DNA of 24,776 nucleotides from an uncultured Odoribacter sp. Lineage in GTDB: Bacteria > Bacteroidota > Bacteroidia > Bacteroidales > Marinifilaceae. The stretch spans positions 1 to 24,776 of the forward strand of contig CAMWQQ010000002.1 in NCBI GenBank assembly GCA_947176455.1, read 5' to 3'. Positions 8,272 to 15,820 of this stretch are shown piece after piece; position 1 is the stretch's first letter, and each line of letters begins with the position of its first letter. The position numbers and the translations under genes were made by a program. The notes beneath the pieces were generated by a model, which did no database searches, was not told where the DNA came from, and saw nothing but the letters and a program-made list of their open reading frames with translations.

Positions 8272-9711
8272 TTAATCATTGTATATGTCATTGTATTTGG
8301 ATTCGCTTTCTGGGACCGAAGGCTGGTAATGGGAGACATCCATGCTAATTGTCGCATTGTACTGTGGGTCGTCCGAGTCTTTGATTTCCGTGTATCTTAA
8401 CCGTTTGTAGTAATAGAAAAGTTGTCCTTCTCCCCAGAACTCCCGGATGTACTCGTTTTCAAGCGTCTTTGCTAGCAGGCTGTTGTCGGTCATTTCCCTG
8501 ATGCCACGGTGAAGCAGTACCTGGTTCAGCCATTGCATTCCTTCTTCCGGGTCCGGTTCGCATTCTGCGGCGATGTAATAGGCTTCGGAAATTCGCAATA
8601 TCGGCATCAGATTGGAGGATAGCGTATCTGCCGTTGCTTTGTATTTCTCGAAAAGTCGGTAGGTGGCGTTGTTGATTTCTACCTGATTGGGGAAAAAGGC
8701 AATGAAACGGTAATCCTGCCTGTTGTTTTCAAAAATGTTGAGGACCTGTTCGCTTGTCGGCGATAATAGCATTTCGGAACTGAGGGCGTTGCCGTCGAAA
8801 TAACTTGTATAAAGTTTGGAAGTCCTTGTGTTTTGCAGGGCAAAGACAAGTTCGTTGAAAAATATCCGGTCGGCATCTTCCCTGCCGGAAGAAATGGCAT
8901 CTCTGCTTACCCAAGGAAACCACTCTTCCTGGGCGTCTATCACATTCCGGGCGGCAATCAGGGCGTCCGGTTTGTTGTCGCGATACAGTTCCGCACGTGC
9001 CAGAAGCAATTGTACGGCATACCAGTTCATTCGTAGCTTCCGATAAGAAGTGAATGTGTACGTGTTTGTTTGCCATGCGCCTCCTGTGCGTACCGGGTCG
9101 TCTTTCAACAGTTCGGCGGCTTCGTGCAGGTCTTCGACGACATTGTCCATGAATTCCTTTGCATAGAACCGGGGACGCTCGTTTAAGCTGAATTGTTTGT
9201 AATAAGGCAATTGGGTGACGGTGTTGGTTTCGTCATACAACGGACCGAACAGCCGGAAAATGTCGAAATGCAGGAAAGCCCTCAATGCCAACGCCTCGCC
9301 TTTGATGAGCTGATAAAATTCGTCGCCCAGCACATCGCGTCGTGTTTCGCAGTTTTCCAGTAATTTGTTGAGGTTGGCAATCAGGTTATAGGCTTTTTCC
9401 CAGGTGTTTGCAAACCGGATTTTGCTCATTTCTTCCTGATACCTGTGTTCCACCAGGTCGTGATAATAGGTGGTCGAAGTGTTCACGTTGTAGCGCTGTG
9501 CCATGAGTTCGAGCATTTCACAGCTCAAATAGGCACCGTACAGGCTGTTTTGGTTCATTTCGATGTAGACGCCGTTCAAGGCATTTTCAAAGCCCTTTGC
9601 CGAACCGAAAGCGACTTCTTCCGCTACCCGGTCGTATGGCTGTACATCCAGCCAATTATTGCAACTGCCAAGCAGGACAACCGTCAGTGATAAATATAAT
9701 AGTTTTTTCAT
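8272..9711 (-). CDS. SusD/RagB family outer-membrane nutrient-binding lipoprotein
   Basis: SusD-like proteins form a lid over a SusC-type channel at the outer surface and capture the nutrient before TonB-driven uptake. This 479-residue protein has a clear lipoprotein signal (MKKLLYLSLTVVLLGSC, Cys17) followed by NNWLDVQPYDRV, the usual SusD start. The N-terminal SusD-like segment (AFGSAKGFENALNGVYIEM, then a helical region with AYNLIANLNKLLENC and KGEALALRAFLHFDIFRLFG) and the C-terminal RagB/SusD segment (RISEAYYIAAEC, YIREFWGEGQLFYYYKRL) are both present and intact. It starts 15 bases after the SusC stop, and the DUF4843 gene follows after 11 bases. The substrate cannot be deduced from the sequence. 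Confidence 0.95.
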   Translation of the reverse strand: MKKLLYLSLTVVLLGSCNNWLDVQPYDRVAEEVAFGSAKGFENALNGVYIEMNQNSLYGAYLSCEMLELMAQRYNVNTSTTYYHDLVEHRYQEEMSKIRFANTWEKAYNLIANLNKLLENCETRRDVLGDEFYQLIKGEALALRAFLHFDIFRLFGPLYDETNTVTQLPYYKQFSLNERPRFYAKEFMDNVVEDLHEAAELLKDDPVRTGGAWQTNTYTFTSYRKLRMNWYAVQLLLARAELYRDNKPDALIAARNVIDAQEEWFPWVSRDAISSGREDADRIFFNELVFALQNTRTSKLYTSYFDGNALSSEMLLSPTSEQVLNIFENNRQDYRFIAFFPNQVEINNATYRLFEKYKATADTLSSNLMPILRISEAYYIAAECEPDPEEGMQWLNQVLLHRGIREMTDNSLLAKTLENEYIREFWGEGQLFYYYKRLRYTEIKDSDDPQYNATISMDVSHYQPSVPESESKYNDIYND

Positions 9712-9726
9712 AATTCATAGATTGGG

Positions 9727-12700
9727 TTACAGGATAAGACCAATAGAGAATGAGATGTTTCGGGCAAAAGGATAATACAATCCCCGTTCGTCCTCCAGCG
9801 TCGAGAAACGGGCGATAGAGTTCATGTAGGCGTTGAGGTTCAAGGAGGATATCCGCAGGTTCCTTTTCAGCCATGAACTGTCGAACGAATAGCCTAAGCG
9901 AACGGATTCTATCGAGATGTAGTTCTCTTTCATGACAAAGCGGGAAGACATCGGGGTCGATTCGGTCAATGAGATGCTCTTGAATTTAGCCTTGTCGCCC
10001 GGTTGTTTCCAGCGGTCGTACAAAGCCCGTTTGTCCTGATTGGAGGTAATGCTGCTCGAAGAGATGTTTTCCACTTTGTTGAACAGCGTGGTATTGAAGG
10101 CATCGGCTCCGAAGCTGTAACGGATTTGCAGGCTGGCGGAGAATCCTTTGTAATAAAGGGTGTTTCCCCATACGCCTTCCAACGTCGGGCGGGTGTCGCC
10201 TATTTCCACCTCGTGGTCGTAGTAGCTGCCTTGGATTTGTTCGTAATAAACCAGAGTCCCGTCCTTCTTTACGAAAATCTCCTTGCCGGTGGCAGGGTCG
10301 ATGCCCCGGGAGCGAACCGCCCACAGTGCCGTGGGACTGCCGCCGTCGTAATACCTCACCATGTTTTTGGCGATGTTTTCTTTGTTGTATTGGTCGAGGT
10401 TGTGCCCGATTTTGTCATAATAAGCCGTTCCGTAGCGGAAATTGAGGCTCATCGTGTAATTGATGCCTTGTTTGGGCTTGTACAGGATGGCGTAGCTTAC
10501 AGAACCGTTGAAACCTTTGTCCACCTGCACGCCGATGTTGGCGCGCCGGCTGGTGACACCCAGGGACGACGGCATCTTGATTGTGGCAATCAGCGGGTCT
10601 GTACGTTTGTGGTAGTAGTCGAAATTGATGTGGAAACGGTTGTTGAACATGGTCAAATCCAATCCGATGTTCTTGTCCAGAGTCCGCTGCCATTCCAAAT
10701 CCGGGTCGCCGAACGTGGAAATCAAAAGTCCGGTACCGAAATCATTCAACAGCCAGTTGTTGAAATAATAGGTCGTAATGGCGGAATAGGAACCGAAATT
10801 TTGGTTTCCCGGATTACCGACGGATGCTCTGATTTTCAACATATTGAATAGATCCGTATTTTCCTTGATGAACTTTTCGTTGTGCAGATTCCAGCCTAAG
10901 CCGACCGCCCAGGTAGTGGAAAAGCGTTTGTTGGCGCCGAATACCGAAGTTCCGTCCGCCCGCAGGTTGACATCCAGCAGGTAGCGATTGTCATAGGCAT
11001 ATCCTCCGTTCAGGAAGAAGTTGGCGTTGCGGGATTTGTTTTCGCTGTATCCCGGTTTCCCGCCTTCCGGATACTGGTTGGCGAAGCTCGGTTTGGTGAA
11101 ATTGCCTTCGGGGAAGCCTTGGGCGCTGAAACTCTTGCTGACTGAGCTGTTTTCGCTGATGCTCGTACCGGCGGCAACGTTAATCAGATGCCTTTCGCCC
11201 AACACCTGTCCGTAAGTGACGGTGAAGTCCGCATTGTAGTTCAAGGCATCGCTGTTGGAGTTGTTGTACGAACCTTTGAGCAACGGGTCCGCCGAGGCGA
11301 ACTGAGTGGCGTTCGGTGAAGTAAACACTTCGCTTTCGCTGAGACTTTTGGTCAGTCCGACACGTCCTCGGATGCTCAACACATCGATAGGACGGATTTC
11401 AACGCTGAAATTATCCCGGACGCTGAACCCTTTGCCCTTGTTGTAGCTGTTTTGCATGTCATTGTAGAGCGGGTTTTGAATCCGGATTGTTCCGAAATTG
11501 ACCCCGGCATTGTTGTCAACGTGCCAATCCTCCAGCCAGCGTTCACTGGTTGCTGATTTCTTCTCATAATAAGGGTTGGTGCTTGCGTAGGTATTGAACG
11601 GGACAATCGGGTTGTCGCTGTTGTTCCAGTCCACAGAAAGCTTGTTGACGAAGTTGAAACCTTTTTTCCGGTAAATCAGGTCCAACGACAAGCCGATAAT
11701 GTCGCGAGTGGAACTTTTCATGACGCCCTGTATGCCGGAATAATTCACGCCCAGACCGTAGCGCATCTGTTCGTCGCCTCCTTCCAAATAGAGGTTGTGC
11801 CGGTGCGTGATGCCCAGTCGTAGCGGTTCCGACATCCAGTAGGAGTCTACTCCGCGTTTCACGTTTTGTAGCAATTGGTTGTATCTGCCTGTCAATTGCT
11901 CTTGCATGGTGGCGGATTCGCTATCAAAAATGCCGGACAGACGTTCAAATTCCAGTTTTTCTTCCGCATTCATCAGGTTGTAGTCCGTCAAATCTGCGAA
12001 AGAAATATCCACGCTACCGTTATAGTTCAGCCGTAATTTGCCTTGTGCGGGAGCTTTGGTTTCAACGACCACGACTCCGTTGGCGGCCTTTGAACCGTAG
12101 ATGGCAGTGGATGCCGCATCTTTCAGGATGGTGACGGAAGCCACCCGGTCCATGTTCAAGTCGACAATCGTCGGCAAGGTCGTGTCACAACCGTCCAGGA
12201 TAAATAGCGGCTGGTTCGGGTCTTGTCCGAATTCCTCTTTTAAACCGACAATGCTACTTTTTCCGCGGATTTCAATGTCCGGCAGGCGGTTCGGGTCGGA
12301 ACCGTATTCCTTGCTTTCCAGAATGTTGAACGCCGGGTCCAAAGTTTTCAGGCTTTGGATGATGTTTTGCGTACCAATCATTTTTAGGTCGTCCGCCTTG
12401 TAGGTCTTGGAAGAACCGGTGAAACTTTCTTTCTTTCGGGAATAAATACCGGTCACAACCACTTCGTCCAGGTCGGCGGCATCTTCCTGCAATACGATTT
12501 CAATGGGTTGCTTGGGGTCTTTGACCGTGAACTCGACGGTTTGCATTCCGATGAAAGAAAAGGTCAGTACGATTTTCTCCATTTGGGGCAAAGCTATCTT
12601 GAAACGTCCCTGAGTGTCGGTGGTTGTCCCTAAGTTCGCTCCTTTTACCATAACAGTTACTCCCGGCAGTATTTCTCCCGCATGGTCTTTGACTGAACCG

Positions 12701-13101
12701 GTCAGGACAATCTCCTGGGGCAATTCGACTTGGCGTTCAAATTTCGGGGAGATTACCACGATGTCGCCTTCCAGTCGATACCATAGGTTCGTATTTCTCA
12801 AGCACTCTTTCAGCACGTCCGCCAGGTCCTGATTCTGCATATCGATGTTTACCTTTCCGGCACGGCGCAAAATATCGCTGCTGTATGCAAAATGCAGTCC
12901 GGTCTGGTCGCTTAATTTCTCAAACACTTCGATTAAAGAGGATTCTTTGGCTGAAATGTTTACTTTGATTTGTGAAAAAGTATTTGCGCAGACCGTGGTA
13001 AAGCCCATTACCAGAAAAACAAACAATAGTTTCATGCTCAAACACATTTTTCGAACTGTGCCGAAATCTTTTCCGACATCAAATTCCTGATTTTTTTTCA
13101 T
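9727..13101 (-). CDS. SusC/RagA family TonB-dependent transporter with STN signalling domain
   Basis: With the start at 13101 this is a 1124-residue outer-membrane transporter. In order it has an unusually long positively charged n-region, a signal peptide (MKLLFVFLVMGFTTVCANTFS) and an STN (secretin/TonB short N-terminal) domain at about 27-105 (KVNISAKESSLIEVFEKLSD). A carboxypeptidase-like regulatory domain follows (VLTGSVKDHAGEILPGVTVM, then GTTTDTQGRF), then the plug (LDEVVVTGIYSRKKESFTGS), and a large barrel ending in the aromatic strand NISFSIGLIL. The STN domain is the part that contacts a FecR-type anti-sigma protein in cell-surface signalling, and the FecR gene is immediately upstream (53 bases), so this transporter probably both imports a substrate and reports its presence. 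The frame is open to 13158, but the conserved start is the internal ATG. SusD follows after 15 bases. Confidence 0.96.
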   Translation of the reverse strand: MKKNQEFDVGKDFGTVRKMCLSMKLLFVFLVMGFTTVCANTFSQIKVNISAKESSLIEVFEKLSDQTGLHFAYSSDILRRAGKVNIDMQNQDLADVLKECLRNTNLWYRLEGDIVVISPKFERQVELPQEIVLTGSVKDHAGEILPGVTVMVKGANLGTTTDTQGRFKIALPQMEKIVLTFSFIGMQTVEFTVKDPKQPIEIVLQEDAADLDEVVVTGIYSRKKESFTGSSKTYKADDLKMIGTQNIIQSLKTLDPAFNILESKEYGSDPNRLPDIEIRGKSSIVGLKEEFGQDPNQPLFILDGCDTTLPTIVDLNMDRVASVTILKDAASTAIYGSKAANGVVVVETKAPAQGKLRLNYNGSVDISFADLTDYNLMNAEEKLEFERLSGIFDSESATMQEQLTGRYNQLLQNVKRGVDSYWMSEPLRLGITHRHNLYLEGGDEQMRYGLGVNYSGIQGVMKSSTRDIIGLSLDLIYRKKGFNFVNKLSVDWNNSDNPIVPFNTYASTNPYYEKKSATSERWLEDWHVDNNAGVNFGTIRIQNPLYNDMQNSYNKGKGFSVRDNFSVEIRPIDVLSIRGRVGLTKSLSESEVFTSPNATQFASADPLLKGSYNNSNSDALNYNADFTVTYGQVLGERHLINVAAGTSISENSSVSKSFSAQGFPEGNFTKPSFANQYPEGGKPGYSENKSRNANFFLNGGYAYDNRYLLDVNLRADGTSVFGANKRFSTTWAVGLGWNLHNEKFIKENTDLFNMLKIRASVGNPGNQNFGSYSAITTYYFNNWLLNDFGTGLLISTFGDPDLEWQRTLDKNIGLDLTMFNNRFHINFDYYHKRTDPLIATIKMPSSLGVTSRRANIGVQVDKGFNGSVSYAILYKPKQGINYTMSLNFRYGTAYYDKIGHNLDQYNKENIAKNMVRYYDGGSPTALWAVRSRGIDPATGKEIFVKKDGTLVYYEQIQGSYYDHEVEIGDTRPTLEGVWGNTLYYKGFSASLQIRYSFGADAFNTTLFNKVENISSSSITSNQDKRALYDRWKQPGDKAKFKSISLTESTPMSSRFVMKENYISIESVRLGYSFDSSWLKRNLRISSLNLNAYMNSIARFSTLEDERGLYYPFARNISFSIGLIL

Positions 13102-13133
13102 AGGTTTATAATAGATTTGGTTATTTATAATGC

Positions 13134-13149
13134 CCCTTTTGCGAAAGGG
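13134..13149 (-). other. Short hairpin between fecR-like and susC-like genes
   Basis: CCCTTT and AAAGGG pair around a 4-base loop in the 53-base gap between the FecR stop and the SusC start. It could act in attenuation, RNA processing or setting the expression ratio of regulator to transporter. It is short and may be chance. Confidence 0.35.
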
Positions 13150-13154
13150 TGTTG

Positions 13155-14312
13155 TCAATCTCGACGGATGGTCACCGTCCTGTCCTTGATTTCAAATTTC
13201 ACGCACGCCGCATAACTGATGACTTCCAATACCTTGTCGATGTTTTCGTATTTGGGCAGATTGGCAGTCAGGTGCAAATGGCTGATGGTCTTGTCCGGCA
13301 TAAGGAATTGTACATCATACCAGCGTTCCAGTTCTTTCAGTACTTCGCTCAGGTTCTGTTCTTTGTATATGAATCGTCGCTCTTTCCAGCCGACATAATT
13401 CATCACGTTCACTTTTTTCACTTGCAGTCCTTCGTTGCTTTCTATGGCTTGCTGTCCCGGGCGAACGGTCACTTCCTGTTGTTGCCAGGTAACGGCAACG
13501 CTTCCTTCCACAAGGGTCGTGTGGCGCTTGTCGCCGGGATAAGCGGACACGTTGAACGAGGTGCCCAATACTTTTACTTCCATGTCTCCGATGGTGACGT
13601 AAAACGGGCAGTCGGTGTTTCGGGCTACTTCAAAGTAGGCTTCTCCCTTTAAAGTCACTCTTCGTTGGTTGCCTGTGAAATGAGCCGGATATACCAATTC
13701 CGATTCGGCATTCATCCATATTCGGGTTCCGTCCGATAGAACGATTCGGTATTCTCCGCCTCTGGGAATCCGCAACGTATGAAGTTTTGCGCTGTCCGAG
13801 AGGGACGATTGTTGCCGGTAATCCAGCGTTTTCCCGTCGTTCAGGAAATGCTCGCCTGCTATCTGTTGGTGGTTGCCTTTATTCTCCAGTTCAATTTGTA
13901 GCCCGTCCGACAAGAGCAGTTGCGCTTTGGAGGAACCGGGAGGGATAGTCGGGGCCGTTGCGATTTCCGGAATGGAGGATTCGACCGGGCTCTCGGGACG
14001 AGTCAGCATCAGGATGCCTATCAGGACGACAATGGTTGCCGCATAGGGTAACAGGCGTCTGATGAGGTATTTCTTTTTCGGTTGTATTTTTAATTTTACC
14101 TGTTCCCAGGCGTCGCGGGAATCGTATTGCATATATTCCTGCAATCCTTTCTCCAGATAGGAATGGGACAGGACATTTTCATAGAAGTGTTGGTTCTCTT
14201 TGTCTTCTTTCAGCCACTCCTGCAATTCCTGCATCTGTGACTCTTCCGCCTTGCCGTATAGGCTAAGCAGAATCAAGCGGGCTATCCTTTGGAAGGTCGT
14301 TTGGTGTTCCAT
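13155..14312 (-). CDS. FecR family anti-sigma factor (with C-terminal DUF4974)
   Basis: This 385-residue inner-membrane regulator has a cytoplasmic N-terminal region (1-85) expected to bind the sigma factor. One membrane segment follows at about 87-103 (LLPYAATIVVLIGILML), then a periplasmic FecR domain at about 177-275 (RIPRGGEYRIVLSDGTRIWM, then LKGEAYFEVA and VKVLGTSFNV). The C-terminal DUF4974 domain (about 315-385, from RRFIYKEQNLSEVLKELERW) resembles an STN fold. In Bacteroidota surface signalling such a protein holds the ECF sigma factor until the partner SusC transporter reports substrate. The gene lies between the sigma gene (138 bases upstream) and the STN-bearing SusC gene, exactly as that model expects. 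A GAACCGGTTC palindrome abuts the start codon. Confidence 0.95.
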   Translation of the reverse strand: MEHQTTFQRIARLILLSLYGKAEESQMQELQEWLKEDKENQHFYENVLSHSYLEKGLQEYMQYDSRDAWEQVKLKIQPKKKYLIRRLLPYAATIVVLIGILMLTRPESPVESSIPEIATAPTIPPGSSKAQLLLSDGLQIELENKGNHQQIAGEHFLNDGKTLDYRQQSSLSDSAKLHTLRIPRGGEYRIVLSDGTRIWMNAESELVYPAHFTGNQRRVTLKGEAYFEVARNTDCPFYVTIGDMEVKVLGTSFNVSAYPGDKRHTTLVEGSVAVTWQQQEVTVRPGQQAIESNEGLQVKKVNVMNYVGWKERRFIYKEQNLSEVLKELERWYDVQFLMPDKTISHLHLTANLPKYENIDKVLEVISYAACVKFEIKDRTVTIRRD

Positions 14313-14347
14313 GAACCGGTTCTTTTGTTTGTATTATAGAAACCGGT
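14313..14347. promoter_or_regulatory. ACCGGT palindrome pair in the leader of the fecR-like gene
   Basis: A perfect 10-bp palindrome, GAACCGGTTC, occupies 14313-14322 and touches the fecR start codon. A second ACCGGT core, in the longer ACCGGTTTC on the minus strand, sits at 14339-14347. The two cores are 26 bases apart, close to two and a half helical turns. No TAnnTTTG box was seen in this 138-base gap, so it may hold an operator or a promoter read by the ECF sigma factor. Confidence 0.4.
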
Positions 14348-14450
14348 AACTTGAGGAAAAGGATGACAAACGTGTGTGTGTTTTATGCAAAAAAGTTGAA
14401 AAACGACAGACTGACGTTACGTGGAGGCTTTGTACGAAGAAGCAAGGCGG

Positions 14451-15038
14451 TTAGAAAAACAGCAATACAGCCAGGGGGAAGAGGTCTTGTAGCCGTTCTC
14501 GCAGATATTTCTTGGCGCGTTGGCGTTGCGTTTTGATGGTCGATTCGGAGATGTTCAATTGTTCTGAAATTTTCTGAATGTTCAAGTGGTCGATGTAGCT
14601 CATTTTAAAAATTCGCCGGCATTCCGTTGGCAGTTCTTCTATCGCGTTGAATATCTCTTCGAATATTTCCGTTTCCACCTGCTTCTGAAAATATTCGTTT
14701 TCCTGGAAATCCGGTTGTTTGATTTGTTGTCGGATGTTTGCCCGGTTATTCATTTTTTCCAGATAATTCAAAGTCTTCCGATGGACACAGCTATACAGGA
14801 AGGATTTCAGGGCAATCCAGTTGGAGAAATGGTACTTTTTTTCTTTGAAAAGGGCGATAAACGTTTCCTGTACGACATCTTTTGCCGCATCTGCGTCTTG
14901 CAGAAACTTGTTGGCGAAAAAGCACATCGAAGCATAGTATTTGTGAAACACAAATTCAAAGGCTTGTTCTTCTCCATTGTTTAGTCGCTCCAACCAATCC
15001 TCGGGACAGTCGTTATCCGGGCGTGAATGCTTTTTCAT
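14451..15038 (-). CDS. RNA polymerase ECF-type sigma-70 factor
   Basis: Starting at 15038 (MKKHSRPDNDCPEDWLERL) this is a 195-residue extracytoplasmic-function sigma factor. Region 2 spans about 16-85 (EEQAFEFVFHKYYASMCFFA, then DVVQETFIALF, which contacts the -10 element and core polymerase). Region 4 is at about 128-180 (IEELPTECRRIFKMSYIDHL, then the helix-turn-helix NISESTIKTQRQRAKKYLRE, which binds the -35 element). It belongs to the Bacteroidota group paired with FecR and SusC genes and is expected to drive the downstream uptake locus, and perhaps itself, once released by FecR. The frame remains open to 15152, but a perfect -7 box at 15062-15069 lies inside that extension and supports the shorter start. 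A DUF4923 gene diverges from it. Confidence 0.93.
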   Translation of the reverse strand: MKKHSRPDNDCPEDWLERLNNGEEQAFEFVFHKYYASMCFFANKFLQDADAAKDVVQETFIALFKEKKYHFSNWIALKSFLYSCVHRKTLNYLEKMNNRANIRQQIKQPDFQENEYFQKQVETEIFEEIFNAIEELPTECRRIFKMSYIDHLNIQKISEQLNISESTIKTQRQRAKKYLRERLQDLFPLAVLLFF

Positions 15039-15061
15039 CGGGACAAATACGAATTTCGGGA

Positions 15062-15069
15062 CAAAAATA
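15062..15069 (-). promoter_or_regulatory. Bacteroidota -7 promoter box for the ECF sigma gene
   Basis: The minus strand reads TATTTTTG, a perfect match to TAnnTTTG, 23 bases upstream of the ATG at 15038. It suggests the sigma gene is transcribed by the primary sigma factor with a leader of about 17 bases, and it argues against the upstream alternative starts. Confidence 0.6.
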
Positions 15070-15136
15070 GGAATTTTTATTGAAAAGACAGGAAAGAATC
15101 CATTATCGGTCATGGAGGCATTAAAATGGCGGGTGC

Positions 15137-15169
15137 TTGTCTTTACTTTCATTTATATGATTATCTTTG
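15137..15169 (+). promoter_or_regulatory. Bacteroidota promoter for the DUF4923/thioredoxin-like pair
   Basis: A perfect -7 box TATCTTTG (15162-15169) is preceded by TTG at 15137-15139 with a 22-base gap, within the loose range of the Bacteroidota -33/-7 promoter. The start codon at 15193 follows after 23 bases. This promoter and that of the sigma gene face away from each other across about 70 bases. Confidence 0.65.
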
Positions 15170-15192
15170 CATAAACTTTTAAGCGGTTAATT

Positions 15193-15801
15193 ATGAAAAA
15201 GATACTGATTTTATCGTTTGTGTTTTCGGGCTTGACGCTTGTGTATTCCGGAAGTGTCAAGGCTCAGTCTTTGAAGGATATACTGAAATCGGAGAAGGCG
15301 CAACAGGTGTTGCAGGCGGTCAAGAAAGTGACGGCATTTAAGTGGGAAGATTTGCAGGGCACCTGGCAATACAAGGGTGCCGCTTGTCAGTTCAAGAGCG
15401 ATGACTTGCTTCAGCAGGCGGGAGGCGTTGCCCTGGCGGAGGGAGTGGAACAGAAACTGGAAACCGCTTATCAGAAAGTGGGCATCAAAGCCGGTAATTT
15501 TTCATACACTTTCTGTCGGGATTCGACTTTTACGTGCCAAGTCGGCAAGAAGAAATTGAAAGGTACTTATACGTATGATGCCTCGCAACAGCTACTGGTT
15601 TTAAGTTATTTCCGTTTGTTTCAGGCGGATGTGCATTTGTCACGAACCAGCGACGGCATTGCTTTGCTTTACAATGCCGACCATTTGCTGAAACTGGTGA
15701 CCGTGCTTTCCAGTTATTCTACAAGTTCGACTTTGTCGGCAATTGGTAAGGTGGCGGAACAATATGACGGAATGTTGTTGGGCTTTGATTTGAAACGCTA
15801 A
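15193..15801 (+). CDS. DUF4923 family exported protein (lipocalin-like)
   Basis: This 202-residue protein starts with a cleavable signal peptide (MKKILILSFVFSGLTLVYSG, then SVKAQ). A short helical segment SLKDILKSEKAQQVLQAV follows, then a beta-rich domain beginning LQGTWQYKGAACQFKSDDLL, with FTCQVGKKKLKGTYTYD and a closing GMLLGFDLKR. This is the DUF4923 pattern of Bacteroidota, with a lipocalin-like GTWxY start. Three cysteines (in GAACQF, TFCRDS and FTCQVG) could include a disulfide, or a free thiol, in the periplasm. No known enzymatic motif is present and the function is unknown. It has its own good promoter. The thioredoxin-like gene begins 19 bases after its stop, so the two form an operon and probably act together. 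Confidence 0.85.
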   Translation: MKKILILSFVFSGLTLVYSGSVKAQSLKDILKSEKAQQVLQAVKKVTAFKWEDLQGTWQYKGAACQFKSDDLLQQAGGVALAEGVEQKLETAYQKVGIKAGNFSYTFCRDSTFTCQVGKKKLKGTYTYDASQQLLVLSYFRLFQADVHLSRTSDGIALLYNADHLLKLVTVLSSYSTSSTLSAIGKVAEQYDGMLLGFDLKR

Positions 15802-15809
15802 ATGCCTTC

Positions 15810-15815
15810 AGGTGA
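15810..15815 (+). promoter_or_regulatory. Shine-Dalgarno site that fixes the start of the thioredoxin-like gene
   Basis: AGGTGA lies five bases before the ATG at 15821. The alternative in-frame GTG at 15812 is itself part of this ribosome-binding site, so it is unlikely to be the start. Confidence 0.6.
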
Positions 15816-15820
15816 AAAAG

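Noticed and set aside
7499..8275. A 258-residue plus-strand frame opposite the DUF4843 gene
   Set aside because: It is a shadow of the minus-strand DUF4843 gene, which has a signal peptide, family pattern and operon spacing.
14451..15152. Longer ECF sigma factor from 15152
   Set aside because: The added residues are not part of the sigma family, and the -7 box at 15062-15069 would lie inside the coding sequence.
15812..15820. GTG start for the thioredoxin-like gene
   Set aside because: The GTG is part of the AGGTGA ribosome-binding site of the ATG at 15821.
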